NCBI GenBank assembly: GCA_024195585.1
Contig: SWBL01000390.1
Location: 1 to 43,229, forward strand
Reading direction: 5' to 3'
From: Aureobasidium sp. EXF-3400
Lineage: Eukaryota > Ascomycota > Dothideomycetes > Dothideales > Saccotheciaceae
DNA: 43,229 nucleotides
In this document: positions 20,777-29,136 of the stretch, in pieces
How positions within the stretch are numbered: the first letter of the stretch is position 1
Layout: every line of letters starts with the position of its first letter
The notes under the pieces: generated by a model
What the model saw: only the letters and a program-made list of their open reading frames with translations
Told to the model about the DNA's origin: nothing
The model's database searches: none
Made by a program: the position numbers and the translations under genes

Positions 20777-21922
20777 ATGGCCGCTCCTTCCATTCCCAAT
20801 CTCAACAGCCTCAGAGGCCGAACGGGTCTACGACGAGGTAGAGGTCGCGGAATTCCCAAGGATCCAGATGCTCCAGTAGAAGATGCTCAAGATGCTCGCG
20901 ACAAAATCATTCGTCAGACCGACGGCGATGCTTCCAACTCCCGACTGAGTGCTGTTGCTCTTGGCTACTTGAACGACGAATACGCATCATGTTTTCTACA
21001 AGGCCAAACACCCAGACGATATCCTCTGATCAATCGCGGCACCTATGTCCGTACCACGGCCATCGATCGTTTAGTCGACAACTTTCTCTCGACCACCATC
21101 GATAGCAACACCTCGAATGCATCCACTGCTCCCCGGGCTCAGATCATCTCGCTAGGTGCCGGCTCCGACACTCGCTTCTTCCGTATGTCACCAGCACGTA
21201 GACAACACATCCTCTACCATGAACTCGACTTCCTCGACAACGTCCGCGACAAATTGTCCGCAATCTCCACGACCCCAAAACTACTTTCCATGCTGCCATC
21301 CCATGACATCTCACCAGATAAATCCTCCCTGCTGTCTCCAACCTACAATCTCCACACCCTCGACCTTCGCGACTTGGCCTCTTCATCTCCACCATCAATA
21401 CCAAACCTCTCGCCTACACTCCCCACCCTCCTCATCAGCGAATGCTGCCTCTGCTACCTCCCTCCCCAAACAACCTCCTCCATCCTCACCCACTTTACGT
21501 CCCTCATCCCCTCAGCCTCCCTCGCAATCATCCTCTACGAACCCATACGCCCTTACGACTCTTTCGGCAAAACAATGCTCACAAACCTCGCTTCCCGCGG
21601 CATCCAACTGCAAACCGTACGCCGCTACTACTCTCTCGCTGCTCAACGATCTCGTCTTGCCTCTGCTGGCTTTGTCAGCGGGCAAGGCGCCGCAGATGTA
21701 GAGCAAATATACTACAGTCAGGAATGGGTGACTGAGGGGGAAAGAGAAAGGGTAGAGCGTTTGGAATGGCTTGATGAGGTTGAAGAGTGGAAATTGTTGG
21801 CCTCGCATTATTGTGTTGCTTGGGGATGGAGGGATGATGAAGAACAAAAGGTCTTTGGAGAGGCTTGGAAGCACGTCAGTGGTGCTTGGACGAAGAAGGA
21901 AGTTGTTGATGACATCGAGTAG
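20777..21922 (+). CDS. PPM1: leucine carboxyl methyltransferase of PP2A (LCMT1/Ppm1)
   Basis: One exon of 381 residues starting MAAPSIPNLNSLRGR. The signatures are ASNSRLSAVALGYLNDEYAS (substrate-side helix), the S-adenosylmethionine motif LGAGSDTRFFR near residues 121-131, LYHELDF, the segment LPTLLISECCLCYLP, and the closing HYCVAWGW. The enzyme methylates the C-terminal leucine carboxylate of the PP2A catalytic subunit in the cytosol and so controls assembly of PP2A holoenzymes. It is somewhat longer than yeast Ppm1 because of linkers rich in Ser and Pro. An in-frame ATG at 20624 exists but lies in the RPB5 promoter and adds 51 residues with no similarity, so I chose 20777 (context CCAAATGGC). 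Confidence 0.92.
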   Translation: MAAPSIPNLNSLRGRTGLRRGRGRGIPKDPDAPVEDAQDARDKIIRQTDGDASNSRLSAVALGYLNDEYASCFLQGQTPRRYPLINRGTYVRTTAIDRLVDNFLSTTIDSNTSNASTAPRAQIISLGAGSDTRFFRMSPARRQHILYHELDFLDNVRDKLSAISTTPKLLSMLPSHDISPDKSSLLSPTYNLHTLDLRDLASSSPPSIPNLSPTLPTLLISECCLCYLPPQTTSSILTHFTSLIPSASLAIILYEPIRPYDSFGKTMLTNLASRGIQLQTVRRYYSLAAQRSRLASAGFVSGQGAADVEQIYYSQEWVTEGERERVERLEWLDEVEEWKLLASHYCVAWGWRDDEEQKVFGEAWKHVSGAWTKKEVVDDIE

Positions 21923-22228
21923 ACCTTTTTTGATACCCTCTGACTCTCCTCAGCCGGATAATGAGAAATGACTGTTTTGTTTTTGTTTTTGAATAGCATC
22001 TTTTTCTCCTTCCATTCGATGTAGATTGCTGCTTCGCTTTGTTACGAGTTAGAAGATTAAAGGATGACAAAGACAGTAACTAGCACCTTGTCATCAGGTG
22101 AAAAGTATGATTCCACGCGGTAAGACGCTATTGCATATTCATGGAGATATTCCCAAGTTTGCTAAACATATAGGTAGCTAAAAGCCCACAATCAAAAGCA
22201 GAAACCTCTAACCATCTTTGTATCTCCT
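21923..22228. other. 3' intergenic between convergent PPM1 and AAA ATPase genes
   Basis: A 306-bp region holding both 3' ends. It is T-rich just after the PPM1 stop, and no further feature is seen. Confidence 0.5.
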
Positions 22229-24166
22229 TTATTTTCCAACGACCGAGTTATCCTTGACCATAGAAGACGACGACCGCATCTTCTCCAACGTATCCTCGAA
22301 ATCTCTTCTCACACCCAATACCTCCTCGATATGCTTCATCGACAATTCCTCCTCTGCATACCTCGCCAACGTCCCAGCCGTATGAATAGCATTAGAGATT
22401 TCTCTACCGTTCAATTGCTCTTTGCACAATTTCTCTGCTGCTTGCTGTACTGTGAGTCTGCTTCCCTGTTCATCTTCCAATGTTTGCACTTCTTTGGTTT
22501 GGAGGCTTTGGACCCAGATGCTGTGACGAGCAATGGCGTCAGGTTCTTTGTAGCCTAATGCTAGGTGTACTCTTGACTTCATCGCTGCATCAAAAACTTG
22601 AATGCGGTTGGTGGTTAAGAAACAGATTCCTGAAAAGTACTCCAGATGACGCAGGAATACAGCGACTAAGGCATTTCTATTCGCTGCATCGTGGGCATCA
22701 TCTCCTCTGGCTTCTAGAAATACATCTGCTTCGTCTAGCAACACGATTGCTTTCCAAGTTGTTGCCAGCCTCAACACTCTGGTTAACTCATGCTCGAAAA
22801 ACCAGGCTGAATCGTGTTTGTTGAGTTCAGAGATTGAGGCGCGGATGAGTGCTTTTTGGGTGGTTTCGGCTGCACATTCTGCAGTGAGTGTTTTTCCTGA
22901 GCCGGGGGGTCCGTGAAGGAGACATACTAGTCCTTTTCCTTTTTGTTGATCTTCGTCGCGTGCGGAAGTGGGAAAAGTGTGGGAAGTCACCAGAGCTCTG
23001 ACCAAGGTTAATTGACTGGAAGGTAAAATGAGCGAGTCAAACGCGTTTGGTTTCCAAGGCACTGGTGAGAGGGAAGTAACGTAAAAACGACACCAATCTT
23101 TGCGTGCGCAGGAAAATCCAAGCACGTAGGGAGGACAGAGTGCGGTATCCAAGGCAGACAAAGCACGTTTGCTGATAATGCCACTAGGGTGGTCTTGCTC
23201 AAAGGTCTTGCGATCGATAATTACCCTCCCGGTTTCTGTAAACGGCATCCAGAGTTGCGGCCAATCGTCTTCGTCAGGGTGAAAGAATGACAGAGGAGGA
23301 GTCTTCAGATATTGTGCCGCACCGTCGTATTGACGTACCAACACACCAGTAATGGATAAAAACAGTTCTCCTCGTTCGCGTAGACTGCGCTCAAGACCCA
23401 CGTCATCAGGTGCGCAAGACCAGGGAAATACTTTGAGATCCAAAATCTTGGAAGGATGATCAGATCCAAAGTCTTCTTTTTGATAGATGCGGAACATGTG
23501 TTTGGAAACACCGTATTTCTCGCCGTCGTAGTCCGAGTAGAAGCATTGGATTTCGCAGTACCTACCCCTTTTGTCGTTTTTCTCATATGCAGTCTTGACC
23601 ACGTTCAACAGCCATGGGTGGGCTTTGACGTAGGTGACGACTCTATCTCCAGGACGGAAAAGGATGCCTAGGCGGTCGAATTCGACGACACCACTGCGTA
23701 CCTGTGCAGTGTAGCTTTTTCTTGCGGCGCCCATGTCGAAGTCCATGAACTTCAGCAGCAAAGCGAGATGCGAACGAGCAGCGTCGTCTTCCATGTTGGA
23801 GCTGTGACTCTGCAAGTCATCCCAGTGGTGGAACAGCATCTCCGAAGGGATCGGGATGGACACCGATGAAGAGAAGTCCGAGGGGATGGTTGGGTGTGAT
23901 TTGATGACATCTCGGAAGGCTTTCAGTATGTAAGGAGAATTGACATCAAGCGTGGTCGACTCAAGCTTGTGATTCTTGTCCATCTTCCGGGTAACGACCA
24001 AGGCAAAGTGATCTGTGGACGGTTCAACGTGGCCAAAGCCCTCGACGGCAGTCTTTTCCTCGGTGCCGTCATCTTTCTGAAGCAGATGCCATGTTTTGAC
24101 CTCGCATCTGATGTGTGAAGAAGAGGCATCAGCGGTGTCCGCTGATTGAGGCAACTGCTCAGCCAT
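22229..24166 (-). CDS. AAA+ ATPase with fungal DUF7025 N-terminal domain
   Basis: A single exon of 645 residues from the ATG at 24166 (MAEQLPQSADTADASSSHIR). The N-terminal two thirds match the fungal DUF7025-type architecture, with LLKFMDFDMGAARKSYTAQV, a GILFRPGDRVVTY element and LVRQYDGAAQYLKTPP. The AAA module follows: Walker A GPPGSGKT near residues 418-425, Walker B IVLLDEADVFLEAR near 470-483, a sensor segment (GICFLTTNRIQVFDAAMKSR) with arginine, and a lid ending in a helical tail. Such proteins are abundant in filamentous fungi and presumably remodel other proteins, but substrates are unknown. The frame extends 34 codons further upstream to an ATG at 24268, but that part lacks family resemblance. 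Confidence 0.9.
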   Translation of the reverse strand: MAEQLPQSADTADASSSHIRCEVKTWHLLQKDDGTEEKTAVEGFGHVEPSTDHFALVVTRKMDKNHKLESTTLDVNSPYILKAFRDVIKSHPTIPSDFSSSVSIPIPSEMLFHHWDDLQSHSSNMEDDAARSHLALLLKFMDFDMGAARKSYTAQVRSGVVEFDRLGILFRPGDRVVTYVKAHPWLLNVVKTAYEKNDKRGRYCEIQCFYSDYDGEKYGVSKHMFRIYQKEDFGSDHPSKILDLKVFPWSCAPDDVGLERSLRERGELFLSITGVLVRQYDGAAQYLKTPPLSFFHPDEDDWPQLWMPFTETGRVIIDRKTFEQDHPSGIISKRALSALDTALCPPYVLGFSCARKDWCRFYVTSLSPVPWKPNAFDSLILPSSQLTLVRALVTSHTFPTSARDEDQQKGKGLVCLLHGPPGSGKTLTAECAAETTQKALIRASISELNKHDSAWFFEHELTRVLRLATTWKAIVLLDEADVFLEARGDDAHDAANRNALVAVFLRHLEYFSGICFLTTNRIQVFDAAMKSRVHLALGYKEPDAIARHSIWVQSLQTKEVQTLEDEQGSRLTVQQAAEKLCKEQLNGREISNAIHTAGTLARYAEEELSMKHIEEVLGVRRDFEDTLEKMRSSSSMVKDNSVVGK

Positions 24167-24848
24167 GATTGTGATTGACTGAGTATAAATTGGGAGAGTG
24201 ATTATGGTCAGGGGAAGAGATTGATATAAGAACCACAAGCAAACGGGCCGATATGCTTGAGAGTACAAGTTGCTGCCTTACAAGGCTGTCACCCGGACAT
24301 GTGCCTCGGCAAGGCTTATCTGCATCCTGTACGGCCGAGTTTGATAATGTGGCTTGCAGGATGCACTGTACACAAGTTGTTGATATTGCAAGGCTTTTCG
24401 GTTACTATGCTTCGTTGGCAGTAATGTACTTACTGTTGACCAAGGAGTATTGTTTCAGCTACTTGCTTTCACTGTACGAGGCTTTCAGCCTAAGGTAATA
24501 ACGCAATTTTGAAGCTCGCCTGCTTGGAGAAGATGAGGGTAAAAAGTCTTGACACATGTAGAGTATGACAGAAGGGACAAAAGAAAAAGACTGCTCCGAT
24601 TTTAATGCTCGAGAAAAAAGTGAAAGGTAGAAAGCGTAAACTGTACAGTGCAAGCAGGTATACATTAACCTCTGCTGGGGTTATCAAAGAGTAATCGCCA
24701 GCGACCATGTCGATGGCCACGACCCGTCTCGAGCACATGCAGATTGGAGTTAGCAGCTGAGCGGTCGCCTATGGTGCCTGCTTGTCATGGCTGCATGGAC
24801 CAGCACAGCCTTGGTGTATGCGCGAGGGTATCTTCGTAAGTGAACCGT
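24167..24848. other. intergenic between AAA ATPase and NDUFS8 genes
   Basis: This 682-bp stretch holds the AAA ATPase promoter and the 3' region of the NDUFS8 gene, both on the minus strand. I see no frame or RNA structure that I can support. Confidence 0.5.
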
Positions 24849-25691
24849 TTATCGGTAAGGGGCGTCAGCTCTGGCGACGGCGGCCAATTCGGGCTCCCAC
24901 TTGTCACCGCTAGATGAGAGTCAGTAGGCGCTTCTACCATAAAAAGATGATGCAAAACTTACTTCATCAACAGCTTCTCTTTGTTGTAGAGCAACTCCTC
25001 ACGGGCTAGAAAACTGTTAGCCTGCTGGTTCTACTGACTGATTGGAAACAAAACGTACTCTCTGTGGCGTATTCGGCGTTTGGCGACTCAACAATGGCGT
25101 CGACGGGGCAAGACTCCTGGCAGAAACCGCAGTAGATGCACTTTGTCATGTCGATATCGTAGCGAGTGGTTCTTCTGCTTCCATCCTCACGCTCCTCGGC
25201 CTCGATGGTAATGGCCTGGGCGGGGCAGATGGCCTCGCACAGCTTGCAGGCAATGCATCGCTCTTCACCAGTAGGGTAGCGGCGGAGGGCGTGCTCGCCA
25301 CGGAAACGAGGACTGATGGGACCCTTCTCGAAGGGGTAGTAGATGGTGTAACTTGATTTATTGTCAACAATTGGCCTGGTATAGTTGGTTCGGGGGGGTC
25401 GACTCACGGAGGTCTGAAGAACTGCTCAAGTACGACGTACATGCCGCGCATCATCTCGGTAAGCAGGAAGTAGTTTCCGAGTTTGTCAGCGGTGCTCTCC
25501 TTCTGTTGGTCCCATCGTGCAGGAGCAGGCATACGGTAGCCGGCGGCGGGAGCACCAGAGCCAGAGGCGAGGCGGGCGGCGGATGTCGAGAAGAGCGAGG
25601 TCGAGGCGGGTGTGAAGAGACGGGGCGAGGCGACGAGAGGGCGAGCCGAGTTGCGCAGGACTGCTGCGGCCATGGTCCTTGTGTTTGCCAT
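24849..25691 (-). CDS. NDUFS8: NADH:ubiquinone oxidoreductase 23-kDa (TYKY) iron-sulphur subunit
   Basis: Four exons (25408-25691, 25059-25351, 24963-25005, 24849-24909) with introns of 56, 53 and 53 bp give 226 residues. The N-terminus [20 protein letters not shown] with many Arg, Ser and Ala is a mitochondrial presequence. Two 4Fe-4S motifs are complete: [12 protein letters not shown] (residues 127-138) and [12 protein letters not shown] (166-177). The remaining joins restore [19 protein letters not shown] and [11 protein letters not shown]. The subunit carries clusters N6a and N6b in the peripheral arm of complex I and passes electrons towards ubiquinone. I chose the ATG at 25691 because the in-frame codons further upstream look like leader sequence. 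It lies head to head with another complex I gene. Confidence 0.96.
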
Positions 25692-25979
25692 GATAGAGCT
25701 GTGCGTGGGTGAGAAGGGGAGAGGCGAAGGGAGTATTAGGTAGTGGTAGTGGCGTCCTTGAGCAGTTGCAAGCAAGCAGACGCGGATACACTTTGTGACC
25801 TAAAGCCAGCCAATCAAGGCGTCGATGACCCCAACCTTCGCCGATTGGAGAAGGCGCGCTCTCTCTGCCAAGCTTCTTTCCGCCCGTCGCAGCTTCGAAT
25901 CGTCAGTGACGATTTCCAACATCGACCGGCCGAGCTGCACCAGACATTCTATACAACCCGCCCATCACCACCAGACACA
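25692..25979. promoter_or_regulatory. bidirectional complex I promoter with inverted CCAAT boxes
   Basis: This 288-bp spacer separates the start codons of NDUFS8 and mitochondrial ACP. It has CCAATCA on the plus strand (25810-25816) and, 30 bp on, CCAAT on the minus strand (read as ATTGG, 25844-25848). CCAATCA is the best-known target of the fungal HAP/CBC complex, which controls respiratory genes. Binding is inferred from motif only. Confidence 0.55.
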
Positions 25980-26677
25980 ATGTTCCGCCTCGCCGTCGCC
26001 AGATCCGCCAGATGCCTCGCCCAGGCTGCTCCTAGAGTTCAGGCCCCCGTCACCCGCCGCGTCACTCCCTCATCCTTCTTGCCTTCGACCACCGCCGCTC
26101 CCTCGACCTTTGTTTCCGCCGTCAGATGCTACTCGGCACACGCTGGTCTCTCACAAGATGAGGTTCAGGGCCGCATCCTCGACCTCCTGAAGAACTTCGA
26201 CAAGGTGCGCAATGAGAAGAAGCCTACAATTTGCCGCATCACATACTAATGCCCTATACCAGGTCTCGGACGCCTCCAAGGTACTACCAATTCACCACGA
26301 TACCAATTTACGCACGTCGTACTCACCATACATCACAGCTCTCGGCCCAGTCACACTTCACCAACGACCTCGGTCTCGACTCCCTGGACACCGTCGAGGT
26401 CGTCATGGCCATCGAGGAGGTTCGTTACATGCGCCGTACCACACAATCAGTTCCACACGCTCACACCAACCACAGGAGTTCAGCATTGAGATCCCCGACA
26501 AGGAGGCCGATGCCATCCACAGCGGTATGCTGGCTCAAGACCCTATGCTATCTGGACTGATGCTGACACAATCGATAGTGAACCAAGCTGTTGAGTACAT
26601 CCTCAGCCAGCCCGATGGTAAGTCCTTTTGCGCAGAAACTACATTGACACGCTTCTGACTTGTACATAGCCCACTAG
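25980..26677 (+). CDS. mitochondrial acyl carrier protein (complex I subunit)
   Basis: Six exons (25980-26204, 26263-26280, 26339-26419, 26476-26524, 26579-26617, 26670-26677) give 139 residues. A presequence (MFRLAVARSARCLAQAAPR) precedes the carrier domain starting near LSQDEVQGRILDLLKNFDKV. The phosphopantetheine attachment motif DLGLDSLD is intact with Ser96, followed by VEVVMAIEEEFSIEIPDKEAD and the closing helix NQAVEYILSQPDAH. The protein serves mitochondrial type II fatty acid synthesis (lipoate precursor) and LYR-protein partners, and is an accessory subunit of complex I. Exons two and six are only 18 and 8 nt; the last supplies the final Ala (split), His and stop. Every intron is 50-58 bp with proper ends. 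Confidence 0.95.
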
Positions 26678-27174
26678 ATGCGCCGTTTAAAAGTGCATGG
26701 AATGGAATGTTTTTAAGAAATCCGAACTGCTACACATGCCAATGTAGAGGTATTTAGCCATTAGGTCCTGCGCCCCTGTACTATGAAATTTTCTTTTGGT
26801 CATGGCACAGCTGGAAATTGAAGCCAATGGTTGTGAAATGAAAGTGAAATTGATATGTAGCAATAGAGTGCCAAGATTCAGTCTTCAAGGGAGGACGCGC
26901 GCTACCAGGCGGTAGGTGGGGAAGGTTGATCCACCAAACATGCAACAACAATTGGCCTGATTAGATTTACCTTGTGCCGCCTGATTCTCCCTCTTGTATT
27001 CGACCTTCTCGCTCGAACTGGAACCCAGGGTTGCTAAGTTCCGCCGATTTCGCTACTCCTGGTCGACTGCCGCCCGCCGCGTCTCCCTCCATACAGCTGC
27101 GTCTAACGGCCACGAAGCACCCCCTCGGCGTCTCGTAAATCACAAAACACACGACATCATTGCACGACCCCAAC
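26678..27174. other. intergenic between ACP and VPS74
   Basis: This 497-bp region holds the ACP 3' end and the VPS74 promoter. A pyrimidine-rich stretch runs near 27055-27100. No gene is seen. Confidence 0.5.
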
Positions 27175-28420
27175 ATGGCCTCTAGCTCAGGCTTGACGAG
27201 AAGAAGAGGTGGTGCTGGTCCCGCTGCTGGCTTTGAGAGCGAAGACGGAAGCCGTGTCAGCTCTCCTGTCCCTGGCAATAAGCGCAACGATGAGAACAGG
27301 GCCGGAGGTCTCGAGACATCATACGAAAGCGGAGAGAATGGACACAAGATTGCTTTCGATCCTCGCGACATTAGCGAAAGTGCCGAAAGACTCAAGCAGC
27401 CCAAGTTGACCCTCATGGAGGAGATTCTACTCATGGGTCTCAAGGACAAGCAGGTAGCTATGCGCCCTGTAGCATGACCACATCTTGGACTGCTTCTAAC
27501 GACTATATACACAGGGCTACCTCTCTTTCTGGAACGACAACATCTCGTATGCTCTCAGAGGCTGTATCGTTATCGAATTGGCTTTCCGTGGACGAATCAG
27601 CATGCAAAAGGACTCCAACAGAAGACGTTTCCCTCTCGCCGATAGAGTTATTGAGGTCATTGACGACTCACTGACGGGCGAAGTCTTGCTCGACGAGGCA
27701 CTCAAAATGATGAAGAGCAGCGAGAAGATGAGCGTAAGCTCGTGGATAGACCTCATGAGTGGTGCGTTTCTCCCGGCCCAACATGAACAATTGAAGGTCG
27801 CATAGCTAACACACACAAAGGCGAGACATGGAACCTCATGAAGATCGGCTACCAACTGAAGCAAGTTCGAGAGCGATTGGCAAAGGGTCTGGTCGACAAG
27901 GGCATCCTACGCACCGAGAAGCGCAATTTCTTGCTATTCGACATGGCAACCCACCCCGTAGCTGATGGTGGTGCAAAGGACGAGATTCGCCGTCGTGTCC
28001 GTAACCTTTTGACAAACCGTACCGTTGTACTGCCGCCTACGGAATACCTGCCAGAAAACATGGAATTCAGATATCTGCGAACCATCGCCATGGTCTGTGG
28101 AGCTTACGCAGCCAACGTGCTGGAGAACGCATTGACAACCCTGCAACATGAGGCACGCGAGAGGGCGTTCGCACAGGTGGACGAGCTGCTGGCAGAGTAC
28201 TCACAATACCCCTTTGCCCGAAGGACAGGAGGACCTGGCAGTATTGGAGCCAACCTCGGACAAGTAATTATGGATGAGGTCAACAACGCAAAGGACAAGG
28301 AGCTGCAACTTGAGGTATGTGTCTCGACGATAAAGGGTTGCAACAGAATGATATGCTGACTTGGCACAGGTGGTGGCCGCTTGTCTGAGCGTGTTTACGA
28401 GATTGGATTCGCTACTTTAG
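27175..28420 (+). CDS. VPS74: Golgi phosphoprotein 3 homologue (GPP34/Vps74)
   Basis: Four exons (27175-27453, 27515-27761, 27821-28314, 28370-28420) with introns of 61, 59 and 55 bp give 356 residues, near the yeast length of 345. A basic, flexible N-terminus ([12 protein letters not shown]) is followed by the GPP34 fold: [20 protein letters not shown], then [72 protein letters not shown] and the conserved end [16 protein letters not shown]. The last intron lies inside this end and its removal is needed to obtain it. The protein reads phosphatidylinositol 4-phosphate at the Golgi and retains glycosyltransferases through COPI, and helps the phosphatase Sac1. Regulation is not evident from sequence. 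Confidence 0.96.
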
Positions 28421-29136
28421 AGGACTTTCGGGAGCACGATTGGGGACAGCAAAGGGATACCAAAGGACAGCAAAGTGATTACATTCTGACGAGGCGTTTT
28501 ATTGTAGCAGCAGCAGCAGCGGGGGTTGAAGAAAATGCAAACGACGAGCATCATATTGATGAACATGGTAAAACTGAGCACGATATCTTAGTTTACTTGC
28601 AGTAGAACAAGATGACTAAAGCGAAGAATGGTTGTTAGCCGGAGAAGGCGCGGCTGTCTCGAATGGGGATACCTCTTGGTTGGCGGCCCGTGCGCGTTGT
28701 TGGAGTTCGACAGTTCAAGACGCGCGTGGAGAGCTGGCCTTCATTGGGAATGTGCATGATTTATCTAAATAGCCATTTGCTAAACACCAATCATCGGCGC
28801 GCAATATCCAAGCACCATCTAGGCGCTGACAAGGCGTGAAACAAAGCTCTTGTACTGCCCTCGGAGCCGCACTCGGCTTGGTTCAGGCACCGTCACCGTC
28901 CTTTCCCGTTCGGCCAGACCAACTGCCCTTGAGGGGCATGTTCGACCAAGGTATGTCATTCCTAGCCCTGTCTTTCACCGTCTTTCTTCTCTCTTCCCAA
29001 ACCCTGTCGAGTTCGACGCGCCATCCGAGGCCTTTTCGATGGCTTCCCCGTCCACCTTTTCACCTCCGCTCGACGCGACCACGCACGCGCCTGCTAATCG
29101 CCAACCAGTCACTTTGCGATAAACCCGAGTTGAACC
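28421..29136 (+). promoter_or_regulatory. SNF5 promoter and leader with upstream ORF
   Basis: This 716-bp spacer has no recognisable gene. A 27-codon upstream frame (ATG 29039, stop 29120-29122) ends 14 nt before the SNF5 start and is out of frame with it. A consensus donor, AAGGTATGT, near 28948-28956 hints at a leader intron. Both depend on where transcription starts, which is unknown. Confidence 0.35.

Noticed and set aside
24167..24268. 34-codon upstream extension of the AAA ATPase with a hydrophobic stretch
   Set aside because: It is not supported by family architecture, and the ATG at 24166 is a better start. A signal anchor cannot be fully excluded.
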